This document shows, one piece after another, positions 11,092-19,892 of a stretch of 64,000 nt of DNA. A model generated the notes under the pieces. It worked only from the letters and a program-made list of their open reading frames with translations, was not told where the DNA came from and did no database searches. The translations under genes and the position numbers were made by a program. This DNA is from Hallerella succinigenes (GTDB taxonomy: Bacteria > Fibrobacterota > Fibrobacteria > Fibrobacterales > Fibrobacteraceae), in assembly GCF_002797675.1 (NCBI RefSeq), contig NZ_PGEX01000001.1:3063023-3127022 (forward strand), written 5' to 3'. Within the stretch, counting starts at the first letter, position 1. Every line of letters begins with the position of its first letter.

Positions 11092-11637
11092 ATGAGCGAA
11101 AAAGAGATTATCAAAAAGCTCCAAAAAGGAGATTTGAGCGCCCTCAAGCGCGTCTGGGACGAGCACAGCCAGCATGTGCTGAACCTCGCCTTCCGCATGC
11201 TCTTGGACCGCGAACAGGCAGAAGACATTCTGATGGATGTCTTTGTCCAGATTTCGGAAGCGATTCAAAAATTCCGTGGAGAATCGAGCCTTTCGACGTG
11301 GCTTTACACGCTAACGAAAAACGCCTGCCTGATGAAGCTGCGCAGCGACAAGGTTCACTTGACAATCGAAACTGACCGCCATCTAGAAATAGAAGAACGC
11401 GCCATCGGACGATCCGAAAGGGCTGATGCAATCCTCGACAAGGATGCTCTCGCTTACGGTCTCTCCATTCTCACGCCCGATCAGCGCAGTCTTTTATGGC
11501 TGAAAGATGCGGAAGGTCTCGATATCAAAATCCTTTCTGAAATATACAACGCGCCGGAAGGCACGCTGAAAGCCCGACTTTCCCGTGCCCGCGCACAGGT
11601 CCGTCAGGTCCTCGATAAGGAGACTGCTTATGCGTAA
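11092..11637 (+). CDS. ECF-type RNA polymerase sigma factor
   Basis: 181 residues with region 2 (RVWDEHSQHVLNLAFRMLLD, EQAEDILMDVFVQI, FRGESSLSTWLYTLTKNACL) and region 4 (LTPDQRSLLWLKDAEGLDIKILSEI, GTLKARLSRAR). It directs RNA polymerase to a small regulon in response to an envelope or metal signal (family knowledge). The next gene starts 8 bases before this one ends, with an AAGGAG site inside this frame. With the two following genes it forms a sigma / membrane anti-sigma / periplasmic LTXXQ-protein cassette. Confidence 0.94.
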   Translation: MSEKEIIKKLQKGDLSALKRVWDEHSQHVLNLAFRMLLDREQAEDILMDVFVQISEAIQKFRGESSLSTWLYTLTKNACLMKLRSDKVHLTIETDRHLEIEERAIGRSERADAILDKDALAYGLSILTPDQRSLLWLKDAEGLDIKILSEIYNAPEGTLKARLSRARAQVRQVLDKETAYA

Positions 11638-11959
11638 AGAAATCGATTTTTCCAAGTCCCGAAGACTCAAGCCTCGCAGCGATTCCTGGGCAAAGGTCGT
11701 TGCCCGAATCGAAGCTAGACAAGAAGAAAGCCGGTTCATCTTGTTCCGCAAGCTTTCCTCTGTGGCTGTCGCAGCAAGCGTTCTGCTTGTCGCCGGCGCT
11801 TTCTTCCTCGGAATGAACACGCGTTCGATCTCTCAAGAAATTCTCGACGATTCCGATTCTTCGGTGGAATGCCTCTCTTGGTATTCTTCCCTGGGTTCCG
11901 GTGAATCCGTCAGTACCTTTGCCACCGCTGTTGACAATTACTACACAACAGGAGAATAA
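11630..11959 (+). CDS. Probable membrane anti-sigma factor
   Basis: 109 residues from the ATG at 11630, chosen because AAGGAG lies at 11617-11622. A basic cytoplasmic segment of about 38 residues (RLKPRSDSWAKVVARIEARQ) is followed by one membrane helix (LSSVAVAASVLLVAGAFFLG). A short acidic, Ser-rich tail follows. This size and topology, overlapping an ECF sigma gene, fit an anti-sigma factor that holds the sigma at the membrane; no zinc-finger HxxxCxxC motif is seen. The function is inferred from position and topology. Confidence 0.75.
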   Translation: MRKEIDFSKSRRLKPRSDSWAKVVARIEARQEESRFILFRKLSSVAVAASVLLVAGAFFLGMNTRSISQEILDDSDSSVECLSWYSSLGSGESVSTFATAVDNYYTTGE

Positions 11960-11962
11960 ACC

Positions 11963-12589
11963 ATGCAAAAAAGCTACACACTTCTTTGGATTTGCGGACT
12001 TGTCTTAGCCGCCGCTGTCGGCTTCTTTGCAAGTTCAGTCGTCTTCTGCCACAAGAATCCAGAGCCGCCTACTGCACCGGAATTTGCAAAGGACAAACCT
12101 CAAAACGAATGGCACGCCTTTAAAAAGCAACGGCACTTCAACTTTAAACACAAAATGGACAGCGCTCTCGGACTTTCCAAGGAACAGATTGCAAAGCTCG
12201 ACTCCAACGGTCGCGCCTGTAATGCATTCCGACGCGAAATGAGCCGCCAGATCAGGCTTGCCGAACAAGAACTCCACACGCTCCTCAAGGCGGACATAAT
12301 CAACGAAGCGGCGCTCCAGTCCACGCGCGCCAAGCTTCTCCTGTTGAATGAAAAGCGGCTCGATCAGCGCATTCAAGACGTTAAATTTTTCAAGAGCGTC
12401 TTGACCGCCGAACAGCACAAAAAGTTCAAAGATCAGCCATCCAAATTCGACCTGATGCCCCCCAAGGTCAATAGGATGGAACAAATGCAAGGAGAACATC
12501 CCAAAATGGATTACCCCAACATGGAAGGTCCGCGCATGGGTCCCCCGCCGCAGCGTGACGGTGCTCACAATTCGCCTCCGTGTGAGTAA
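11963..12589 (+). CDS. Membrane-anchored periplasmic LTXXQ (Spy/CpxP/CnrX-like) protein
   Basis: 208 residues. An N-terminal membrane anchor (about 8-28) is followed by a long helical region with the paired motifs LGLSKEQIAKLD and SVLTAEQHKKF. These are typical of the LTXXQ superfamily (Spy, CpxP, ZraP, CnrX). Family members sense or buffer metals or unfolded proteins in the periplasm. The C-terminal tail is rich in Met, Pro and His (MEQMQGEHPKMDYP, MGPPPQRDGAHNSP), which could bind metal (inference). The start is 3 bases after the anti-sigma gene. Confidence 0.8.
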   Translation: MQKSYTLLWICGLVLAAAVGFFASSVVFCHKNPEPPTAPEFAKDKPQNEWHAFKKQRHFNFKHKMDSALGLSKEQIAKLDSNGRACNAFRREMSRQIRLAEQELHTLLKADIINEAALQSTRAKLLLLNEKRLDQRIQDVKFFKSVLTAEQHKKFKDQPSKFDLMPPKVNRMEQMQGEHPKMDYPNMEGPRMGPPPQRDGAHNSPPCE

Positions 12590-12685
12590 TTGTAAAGATT
12601 TTTGCAAGGAAAAAGTACCTATCCTATCCTTGTCCACCCGCCTTAAAATGTCTATATTTTAATTGTAATTGATTTCCTCCATACC

Positions 12686-12729
12686 CCAAACAAGCGTAGG
12701 CTCTTCGGAGACCTACGTTTGTTTTTTTA
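12686..12729 (+). terminator. Terminator after the sigma-factor cassette
   Basis: The arms AAACAAGCGTAGG and CCTACGTTTGTTT enclose a short loop and are followed by a T-run. The gene on the other strand ends at 12742, so the hairpin may serve both. Confidence 0.85.
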
Positions 12730-12741
12730 CGGTTCTGAATT

Positions 12742-13737
12742 TTAAGGAAATCCAATTTCTTCGACAGCATCCATCGCCGTGCGAATCAAAGCGGCTCCAT
12801 CCAAAGCCTTAGGGGCTCCTTCCGAAAGAATCTGGCGAAACTTTCTGCCGCCCGGAAAGCCGGTAAAGATTCCATACAAATGTTTTGTGAGAACCGAAAG
12901 TGGACATCCTTCTGCCTGCGCCTTTTGCACATAAGGCAAGAAGGCTTCGAGCAAAGCCTTGCGCGTTTGCGGTGCAAAGTCTTTCCCGCCATAGATTTCA
13001 GAATCTGCCGTGGCAAGCATCCAAGGGTTTGCGTAAACGGCACGTCCCATCATGACTCCATCGACATGCTTCAAATGTTCCTTCGCCTGGTCAATGGTTC
13101 TGATGTCCCCATTCACAGAAATATTCAACTGCGGGAAAACTTCCTTGAGCTTGTAAACGGTCTCGTAATGGATCGCCGGCTTTTCGCGATTTTCCTTGGG
13201 CGAATATCCTCGGAGCCTTGCCGTGCGAGCGTGGATGATGAACGTGTCGCATCCGGCGGAGTGGACCGTGCGAATAAAGTCTTCAAAGAATTCCCAGCCG
13301 GTGAAGTCATCGACGCCGATGCGGGTCTTGACCGTTACCGGAATCTGAACTTCCTTTTTCATCGACTGCACGCATTCTGCGACCAGATCCTTTTGCTTCA
13401 TCAACATGGCGCCAAAGGAGCCGCTCTGGACACGTTCCGAAGGGCAACCGCAGTTGAGGTTCACCTCGTCAAAACCTGCGCCTTCCACGATCTTTGCACA
13501 TTCCGCAAGCATTTTCGGATCGCTACCGCCGAGCTGTAACGCAACGGGATTTTCCACCGGATCGTGCTGCAAAAACCTGGGACCTGCGTGCAAAAGCGCA
13601 TTCGCCACGATCATCTCCGTGTACAGCAAAACGTTCTTGGACAGGAGTCTCAAAAAGAAACGTTCGTGCCGATCGGTAAAATCGAGCATGGGAGCGACCG
13701 AAAGGCGTCTATGGAAGTTCAGGTCTTTACAAATCAT
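12742..13737 (-). CDS. tRNA-dihydrouridine synthase (DusA-like)
   Basis: 331 residues. The FMN-binding start VAPMLDFTDRHERFFLRL is DusA-like (MxDWTDRH in E. coli DusA). The catalytic Cys is in EVNLNCGCPS, followed by KTRIG, HARTA and NGDI. It reduces uridines in the tRNA D-loop with NADPH and FMN. Divergent from the aspartoacylase-like gene with only 27 bases between the starts. A TATAAT-like hexamer lies at 13752-13757. Confidence 0.93.
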   Translation of the reverse strand: MICKDLNFHRRLSVAPMLDFTDRHERFFLRLLSKNVLLYTEMIVANALLHAGPRFLQHDPVENPVALQLGGSDPKMLAECAKIVEGAGFDEVNLNCGCPSERVQSGSFGAMLMKQKDLVAECVQSMKKEVQIPVTVKTRIGVDDFTGWEFFEDFIRTVHSAGCDTFIIHARTARLRGYSPKENREKPAIHYETVYKLKEVFPQLNISVNGDIRTIDQAKEHLKHVDGVMMGRAVYANPWMLATADSEIYGGKDFAPQTRKALLEAFLPYVQKAQAEGCPLSVLTKHLYGIFTGFPGGRKFRQILSEGAPKALDGAALIRTAMDAVEEIGFP

Positions 13738-13764
13738 GCGCCAAATTTAGTATAATAAGGATAT

Positions 13765-14658
13765 ATGAGCCAAATTAAGACTATCGTCATCGCCGGCGGA
13801 ACTCACGGAAACGAACTGACTGGAGTCAAGCTTTACAGTAAATGGGCCGCCGATAACCACTATTACAAGCACGCATGCCCTTCGGCAAAAATTGAACTTG
13901 TCCACACGAACATCGAAGCGACTCAAGTTTGTCGCCGCTACGTGGATCTGGACTTGAACCGCAGTTTTGCAAACAGGCTTTTAGCCCTCGAAAATCCGAG
14001 CGCCTACGAAATTCGCCGTGCCAAGGAATTGAACGACCGCTTTGGCCCGAAAGGCGAAAATACAAAGACCGACCTCATCATCGATGTCCACAACACGACG
14101 TCAAACATGGGCGTCTGCCTGATTCTTTCCACCCGAGATCCGTTCACCATGCGCGCGAGCGCCGAACTCGTCCATGAATTTCCGAACTGCTTTATTTACT
14201 ACCAGCCGGAAGAACGTGGCGAATCCCCCTATTTTGGAACGATCGCGAAAGCGGACATCTGCTTAGAAATCGGTGCACAGCCGCATGGGACTCTCGATGC
14301 AAGCCTCTTCGCTGAAACCGAAAAGATCGTTCTTCGCTACCTGGAAATGGCAGAAGAATGGAACCAGGGGATCTTGCAAAAGAAGCCGAAGAAAACCGTG
14401 GACGTCTATACGCAATACAAAGACATCGACTATCCGCGAGACAAGTTCGGCGAAATCCGTGGCATGGTCCATCCGAACCTGCAAAACGGCGATTACAAAG
14501 AAGTCAAATCGAGCGACCCGATTTTTATTTCCTTCGATGGAAAAGATATTCCAAACGAAGAAGACAAGAGCGTTTGGCCGATTTTCATCAACGAAAGCGC
14601 TTATTACGAAAAGAAGCTCGCCATGAGCCTTACCCTTAAAACCACAGAGGAATGGTAA
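13765..14658 (+). CDS. Aspartoacylase/AstE-family zinc carboxypeptidase-like hydrolase
   Basis: 297 residues. The zinc site is visible as GGTHGNELTG (His and Glu) and DVHNTTSNMG (His); the DLNRSF arginine motif lies between them. This is the M14-related aspartoacylase / succinylglutamate desuccinylase family, which cleaves N-acyl amino acids such as N-acetylaspartate. The length fits aspartoacylase rather than AstE. It overlaps the next gene by one base and begins a four-gene block running to 17403. The real substrate is not deducible. Confidence 0.88.
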   Translation: MSQIKTIVIAGGTHGNELTGVKLYSKWAADNHYYKHACPSAKIELVHTNIEATQVCRRYVDLDLNRSFANRLLALENPSAYEIRRAKELNDRFGPKGENTKTDLIIDVHNTTSNMGVCLILSTRDPFTMRASAELVHEFPNCFIYYQPEERGESPYFGTIAKADICLEIGAQPHGTLDASLFAETEKIVLRYLEMAEEWNQGILQKKPKKTVDVYTQYKDIDYPRDKFGEIRGMVHPNLQNGDYKEVKSSDPIFISFDGKDIPNEEDKSVWPIFINESAYYEKKLAMSLTLKTTEEW

Positions 14659-15278
14659 TGTCCGAAGAAAATCAGGAACTGCACTCCCCGACGACAGACG
14701 AAAAAATTTCGAGTCTTCTCGCTTTGATTGAAGAGCAGCGCAACTCCCGTTACGAATCCCACTTTGACGAAATCCTCGACGGTTTTGAAGACTTTTTGAT
14801 CAGCCGTCCGGAACCTCCAAGAGAATGGCAGGAACGCTTTGACGCTTCGGGCAAAAAATTCGACTACTGGCAGATCGTGCTTCCGCAAGATTTCCAGGAT
14901 CCGTTCGAAGACGACCTCGGCAATATTCGCCGTCTGCGCAATGAATTTTCGGACACAAAGCCGACGATGGCTTTGGAACACATGCTCATTTCGCGCAATT
15001 ACTTCTTGTACGAAAACGGTCACGCAGCACCAGTTCCCGCTCCACAGCCGATCCTGATGCTCGAAAGCATGGACGACGAAAATTCAAAAATCGACTGGGA
15101 CTGCTGCTTTACGCTCTTCGGAGATGGCAGTTTTTACGCTTACAATCTAAACCAGGATGACGAAGAAGAACTCGGTGAAGATTTCAAGAGTATTTTAAAG
15201 GATAGAATCGGCGTTCTTTCGGAATTGCGCATGATCGTTCCGGCAGAAGGTCGTGACTACGGTTTTTTGCACAGCTGA
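14658..15278 (+). CDS. Acidic cytoplasmic hypothetical protein
   Basis: 206 residues, not recognised. The ATG at 14658 is favoured because AGAGG at 14646-14650 gives 7-base spacing; it overlaps the preceding stop. No signal peptide or membrane segment is seen. The protein is strongly acidic (for example NLNQDDEEELGEDF) and has no obvious catalytic motif. The stop is followed 9 bases later by a secreted protein gene, so it is part of the same transcript. Confidence 0.75.
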   Translation: MSEENQELHSPTTDEKISSLLALIEEQRNSRYESHFDEILDGFEDFLISRPEPPREWQERFDASGKKFDYWQIVLPQDFQDPFEDDLGNIRRLRNEFSDTKPTMALEHMLISRNYFLYENGHAAPVPAPQPILMLESMDDENSKIDWDCCFTLFGDGSFYAYNLNQDDEEELGEDFKSILKDRIGVLSELRMIVPAEGRDYGFLHS

Positions 15279-15287
15279 GAAGGTCGG

Positions 15288-16538
15288 ATGAAACTCGGAA
15301 TTCGGACATGGGCTTTACTCTGCGGAATGCTTCCGGCATTCGGATTTTCCGCATTTATCCAAAGTCCGATACCCCCGTCCACGTCCAAGAATTTTTTCAA
15401 GGACATGAACGGCGACAGTCAAATGGACCAGGTGGAAATCGTTTTTTTGGGGAATCTTTCCCGTGAATATCTCGATTCCACTGTCGCCCGTCTAGAACTC
15501 AACTGGAAGGATTCGAACGGGATTTCCCAGGTTCTGACTTTCCCAGGCTCCGAACTTCCGTTCAACGCTTCTAACGTGAATTCGATCGTTCTCGACCTTT
15601 CCCAAAATCCGAACCTTTACCGCAACACATCCCTCACCGAAAAATCCAAGACAGCAAAAATCGTTTTCCGCGATTCGTCCGAGTTGCCGATTTCGATGAG
15701 CGAAAAGCTCTCGCCGATTGTCGAAAGCGCTTACCTCGCTCATCACGGTTCGGGGAAGGATTCCCTGCGGGTGCGCTTTTCGGAACCGGTTTCTGAAACT
15801 TCTCCGAATGCGGACTTTTTAGAATTCAAGCATGCTGGAGACGTGCAAACCATTTCTGCCGCTCAAGTCGAATGGGATGCAGACCGTTCTTCAGTTCTGC
15901 TCATTTGGGATGCAGGTCAAGGTTTCCCCCTTCCGCGTGACAGCATCCGCGTTCTCGCCGGCATGTTGCAGGATTCCCTTTTGAACAAATCCCTGGCGAC
16001 TGCTCCTTATGCAAAAATAGCCGGAGCCTATCCGTTTGAATTGCAAACAAATTCACTCGCAATGATACGGGAATCCGATACACTGGACCATGCTCCGATC
16101 TTTGAACGCGTCTTTGCCGATACTTCGGCAAAACTTCCCTCTTCCGCAGAACACGGCGTCGCCTTAAAAATCGGCGGGAAGGACTTCCGCGAATACGTTC
16201 AAGAATTTGCAAACAGCTCTACGGAAAAGGTTCTCCCGAGCGACATTTCCATTCACCTATCACTCCGCCTTTACACAACGTCCGGCGCCTACGTCACCAG
16301 TGTCACATCCGAAACTTCCTGCTCGGACTCTCACTTTTTAAACGGTAACTGCCTCGAAAATCCGCAGACCTTCTTCCTCAAATGGAACCTGATGGCGAAC
16401 GACCGTTCCATCGTTGCGACCGGCGCCTACCTCGCTAAAATTTTTGCCACCATCCGTTACAAAGACAAAGTTCTCTGGAAAAGCGACAGCGGAAAGAACG
16501 CCGCGCAGATCTGGGGAGTCAAAAGGAACTTGAAATAG
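15288..16538 (+). CDS. Secreted hypothetical protein with a FlgD-like C-terminal region
   Basis: 416 residues. A signal peptide (TWALLCGMLPAFGFSAF) is followed by one EF-hand/dockerin-like calcium loop, DMNGDSQMDQVEI (about 40-52). Beta-rich repeats follow. The C-terminal part (about 310-410), with LRLYTTSGAYVTSVTS, FFLKWNLMANDRS and VATGAYLAKI, matches the FlgD-Ig-like pattern common at the ends of secreted Fibrobacter proteins. It likely acts at the cell surface or outside. The target is unknown. The stop is 1 base before the next start. Confidence 0.75.
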   Translation: MKLGIRTWALLCGMLPAFGFSAFIQSPIPPSTSKNFFKDMNGDSQMDQVEIVFLGNLSREYLDSTVARLELNWKDSNGISQVLTFPGSELPFNASNVNSIVLDLSQNPNLYRNTSLTEKSKTAKIVFRDSSELPISMSEKLSPIVESAYLAHHGSGKDSLRVRFSEPVSETSPNADFLEFKHAGDVQTISAAQVEWDADRSSVLLIWDAGQGFPLPRDSIRVLAGMLQDSLLNKSLATAPYAKIAGAYPFELQTNSLAMIRESDTLDHAPIFERVFADTSAKLPSSAEHGVALKIGGKDFREYVQEFANSSTEKVLPSDISIHLSLRLYTTSGAYVTSVTSETSCSDSHFLNGNCLENPQTFFLKWNLMANDRSIVATGAYLAKIFATIRYKDKVLWKSDSGKNAAQIWGVKRNLK

Positions 16539-16539
16539 C

Positions 16540-17403
16540 ATGGAATCTTTTGAGCGCGAAATCTACGCCCATTATTTTGAAGTCGAAAATTTTCAACCCA
16601 TGCCGAACGAAACGAAGTCTGTCAGCCTAGACTTTTTGCTCGAAAATTACGAAGCCTTTTTCTTTGACGCCTTCGGCACCTTCTACTGCCAAAATGAATA
16701 CGTTTACCCCGGAGCCGTCGAAATGTACAACAAGGTTCGCGCTTCGGGAAAGCCGATGCGCCTCGTGACAAATGCGGCTTCCACATCCATTCCGCTGATG
16801 GTCGAAAGCCTTGCCCGCATGCAAATTCCTTTCGAAGCCTCGGAAATTCTTTCTTCGGGCGATCTTTTTGCGCCTTTCGCCAAGGAAAAAGGCATTCACG
16901 AAGCCTTTTACATCGGACGCCCCAATGGGACGCATTTCGTGGAAAAAGGCGGGGTCCAAATTTCGGACAATCCTTCCGAGAACACGGTAATCGTTTCGGC
17001 GACGGGAAAAGAAGAGCACCTTTTTGAAGACGCGCTGAAGATTCTCCGTCGCCCTGGAGCCAAAATGGTCGTTTTGAATCCGGACGCCTGGGCTCCCCGT
17101 ATTCACGCGCCGAGAGAAGGCGTTTCGGGCTGTTATGCGCATCGTCTTTACAAGGAAGCCCATCCCGAGACTTTCTACTTCGGAAAGCCCTTCAAAGCCT
17201 TGTACGAAAAGGCTCTAGCCTCTCTTCCGCGCAAAATGAAGACCGTGATGATCGGAGATACGCTCGCCACGGATATCGGCGGTGCAATGCATGCTGGAAT
17301 CGATGCGGCACTCCTCATCGGCAGAAACCAGCCCGCCGCGGAACTCGAAGACGATGAAAAATTCTTGAAACTTCGCCCCACTTATTATCTGGATAAGCTT
17401 TAA
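16540..17403 (+). CDS. HAD-superfamily hydrolase, NagD-like (subfamily IIA)
   Basis: 287 residues. Motif I reads FFFDAFGTFY (nucleophile Asp), motif II LVTNAAS, and motif IV GDTLATDIGGAMHAGI. The C2-type cap lies between them, as in NagD/phosphoglycolate phosphatase-like enzymes that cleave sugar or nucleotide phosphates. The substrate is unknown. It directly follows the secreted protein gene and ends the block starting at 13765. Confidence 0.9.
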   Translation: MESFEREIYAHYFEVENFQPMPNETKSVSLDFLLENYEAFFFDAFGTFYCQNEYVYPGAVEMYNKVRASGKPMRLVTNAASTSIPLMVESLARMQIPFEASEILSSGDLFAPFAKEKGIHEAFYIGRPNGTHFVEKGGVQISDNPSENTVIVSATGKEEHLFEDALKILRRPGAKMVVLNPDAWAPRIHAPREGVSGCYAHRLYKEAHPETFYFGKPFKALYEKALASLPRKMKTVMIGDTLATDIGGAMHAGIDAALLIGRNQPAAELEDDEKFLKLRPTYYLDKL

Positions 17404-17531
17404 ATAGCTTGCCAAAATTGTCAAATTTTAACTAAATTAAACATCTCCCTGATATTCTAGGGAAACTTAGCTAGCCCAAAAAGTTTTTGGACCGGTTTTT
17501 TTGTTTTCCAGGGAGAAGAAGGAATAACTCA

Positions 17532-18485
17532 ATGATCGAAAAAAACCGTCATCTTTTACGTCTCGCCGACTGGAGCGAGGAACGCATCCTCGAAACGGTC
17601 GACATTGCTATGCGCCTGAAAAAAGAAGTCCACAATGGACAGTTTTCTGATCGATTCCACGGTCAGACGATTGGCATGTTCTTTGAGAAACCTTCTCTCC
17701 GCACGATTACGACTTTCCAGGTCGGCATTCACCAGCTCGGCGGTGCCGCCGTTCTGCTCGCACCGGATTCCATCGGTCTCGGCAAGCGTGAAAGCGTCCA
17801 TGACGTAGCCACGTGCCTTTCCCGCTGGGTCAATGCTCTCGTCGTTCGCTGCTTCAAACAGGAACTCGTCGAGAAGCTCGCCGAATACGGCAACATTCCG
17901 GTCGTAAACGCCTTGACCGACGACTCCCATCCTTGCCAGGCCTTCGCATTCGCCCAGACCATCAAGGAACAGGTCGGCGACTTCAAGGGCAATACGATTG
18001 CCTTTATCGGTGACGGCAACAACGTCGCCAACTCCTTCCTCGTTCTTTGCGCAAAGCTCGGCATGAACTTCACGCTCGCTTGCCCGAAGGGTTTTGAACA
18101 GCCGACTTCCGTCATCGACGAAATGCAGCCGTTCTTCAAGCAGCACGGCACGCAGTACCGCGTATTCAACGATCCGAAGGAAGCCGTCAAGGACGCAGAT
18201 ATTCTTTACAGCGACGTCTGGGTCTCCATGGGCCAGGAAGGCGAAAAAGACTCGAAGCAGAGCCACTTTCTTCCGTTCCAGATCAACGACTCCCTTCTGA
18301 AGCTTGCTCCGGCTCACTGCAAGGTCAGCCACTGCCTCCCGGCTCACCGTGGCGAAGAAATCACGGATTCCGTGATGGATAACCTCAAGGTAAACCTCTC
18401 CTTCGAAGAAGCGGAAAACCGGCTGCACGCTCACAAGGCTGTGCTCTGGCAGTTGATGACTCCGACTTCCGAACTCGGCAAGTAA
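17532..18485 (+). CDS. argF: Ornithine carbamoyltransferase
   Basis: 317 residues. The ATG at 17532 is chosen for the AAGGA site just upstream; an in-frame start at 17487 would precede it without support. Motifs: the carbamoyl-phosphate loop is written FFEKPSLRTITTF (the usual form is S-T-R-T-R), with HPCQAFA, the ornithine SMG loop (DVWVSMGQ) and the catalytic HCLPAHRGEE. It makes citrulline in arginine synthesis. The variant loop keeps Ser and the key Arg but has Leu and Ile in the two variable places. No other arg gene lies next to it. Confidence 0.93.
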   Translation: MIEKNRHLLRLADWSEERILETVDIAMRLKKEVHNGQFSDRFHGQTIGMFFEKPSLRTITTFQVGIHQLGGAAVLLAPDSIGLGKRESVHDVATCLSRWVNALVVRCFKQELVEKLAEYGNIPVVNALTDDSHPCQAFAFAQTIKEQVGDFKGNTIAFIGDGNNVANSFLVLCAKLGMNFTLACPKGFEQPTSVIDEMQPFFKQHGTQYRVFNDPKEAVKDADILYSDVWVSMGQEGEKDSKQSHFLPFQINDSLLKLAPAHCKVSHCLPAHRGEEITDSVMDNLKVNLSFEEAENRLHAHKAVLWQLMTPTSELGK

Positions 18486-18500
18486 TCCATTTGAGATTCA

Positions 18501-18531
18501 AAAAAACTCCGCAGATGCGGAGCTTTTTTTT
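18501..18531. terminator. Bidirectional terminator between argF and the phoR-like gene
   Basis: CTCCGCA and TGCGGAG form a perfect stem flanked by A6 on the left and T8 on the right, so it can work on both strands between two convergent genes. Confidence 0.88.
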
Positions 18532-18548
18532 GGAAACGATTTAAAAAA

Positions 18549-19892
18549 TTAACGGAATTCGACGCGAATTTCAGTTCCCACGCCAACCGTCGAATGCAAA
18601 ACGATTTTTGCCCCATGGACTTCGGCAATATGCTTCACAATGGCAAGACCTAAGCCCGTGCCGCCTGTCGCCTTGGAACGGCTTTTGTCCACACGGTAAA
18701 AGCGTTCAAAAATACGCGGCTGATTTTCTTCGGGAATTCCGATGCCCGTATCTTTGACTGTAAAAGTTTTGTTCCGCACCAAGACCTGCACATTTCCGCC
18801 TTCTTCCGTATAACGGATGGCGTTATCGATCAGGTTATAGAACATTTCAAAAAGTAAACGGGAATTCCCCTGGATTTCAGAAGCCTCTTCGACTTTCAAA
18901 GAAACTGGCACCTTCTTCTTTTTCGCATTCAAGGAAAGCTCCTCGATGCAGTTCAAAGCGATCTTTTCAAGGTTCACCGATTCTTTCAAGTCCAAGGATG
19001 CATTCGGCGCATCCAGTTTCGAAAGCGTCATGATATCGTTTGCAATCGAAAGCAAGCGATTCGCTTCCTTGTGAATTTTCCCTGCAAAGTCTTTGATGTC
19101 TTCGGGCTTCGCGATGCCACTTTCGATGAGTTCTGCATATCCCGAAATAGACGTAAGCGGAGTTTTCAATTCATGCGATGCGTTTGCGGTAAATTCATCG
19201 CGCATCTGTACCGTTTTAAGCTTTTCATTCGAAAGCTGTTCCACGGTATTCTGCAGTTCACGGTTCTGTTCGCGGATCGTTTTCACAAGCGGAGCGATTT
19301 CCGGGTAAATGCCCTCGTCATCCATCAGCTCGGGCTGTCCCAAATTTTGAGCGAGCTTCTGCACCGGCCGCACAAAGGCGCGCCCAAGTCCAAAAGCGAG
19401 CAAAATAGCCGCAAGGACAATCGCCAGAAGCAAAGCGAGCAAATACGGCATCGTCTCGGAAAAGGCTTCGTGCAAGCTTGCCTGTTGACGGCTCAAACGC
19501 AAAACCTTTCCATCCTTCAGCCGAATGGCGCAGTAAAATTCATTTGCATTCGACGTTACCGAATACCGAAAATCTTCGCCAAAGCCTTTGGTAAACGCTT
19601 CCACGACTTCAGGGCGATTTTTATGATTTTCCATTTGCGCCGTTTCTGCATTGCTTTCAAAAAGCACGTTTCCCGGTTCATCGATCAGGGTAATGCGCAA
19701 ACTGTCACTCGCATACGGTGCGAGAGATTCTGCATTTTCATAAGCCAGTGCAACGATATGCGCCGTTTCACGCAAATCGCCTTTCAGCTGCTCGGTCATT
19801 TCTTTTTCAAAGACCTGCGACGTAAAATACACCGCAAACAGAGCAGCCAACACTCCGACATAAATCAGACTGAATCTTAAACTGTTCTTCAT
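18549..19892 (-). CDS. phoR: Sensor histidine kinase, PhoR-like
   Basis: 447 residues. Two membrane helices (about 8-26 and 148-172) bracket an extracytoplasmic sensor region. A HAMP-like linker, the H-box SHELKTPLTSISGYAEL and the ATPase motifs NLIDNAIRYT, VKDTGIGIP and GGTGLGLAIVKHI follow. The architecture and its position third in an operon with a phosphate transporter and a PhoB-like regulator indicate phosphate sensing. The start overlaps the stop of the regulator by 4 bases. Confidence 0.9.
   Translation of the reverse strand: MKNSLRFSLIYVGVLAALFAVYFTSQVFEKEMTEQLKGDLRETAHIVALAYENAESLAPYASDSLRITLIDEPGNVLFESNAETAQMENHKNRPEVVEAFTKGFGEDFRYSVTSNANEFYCAIRLKDGKVLRLSRQQASLHEAFSETMPYLLALLLAIVLAAILLAFGLGRAFVRPVQKLAQNLGQPELMDDEGIYPEIAPLVKTIREQNRELQNTVEQLSNEKLKTVQMRDEFTANASHELKTPLTSISGYAELIESGIAKPEDIKDFAGKIHKEANRLLSIANDIMTLSKLDAPNASLDLKESVNLEKIALNCIEELSLNAKKKKVPVSLKVEEASEIQGNSRLLFEMFYNLIDNAIRYTEEGGNVQVLVRNKTFTVKDTGIGIPEENQPRIFERFYRVDKSRSKATGGTGLGLAIVKHIAEVHGAKIVLHSTVGVGTEIRVEFR

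Noticed and set aside
17404..17531. Riboswitch or attenuator before argF
   Set aside because: No convincing terminator/antiterminator pair or short arginine-rich leader ORF.
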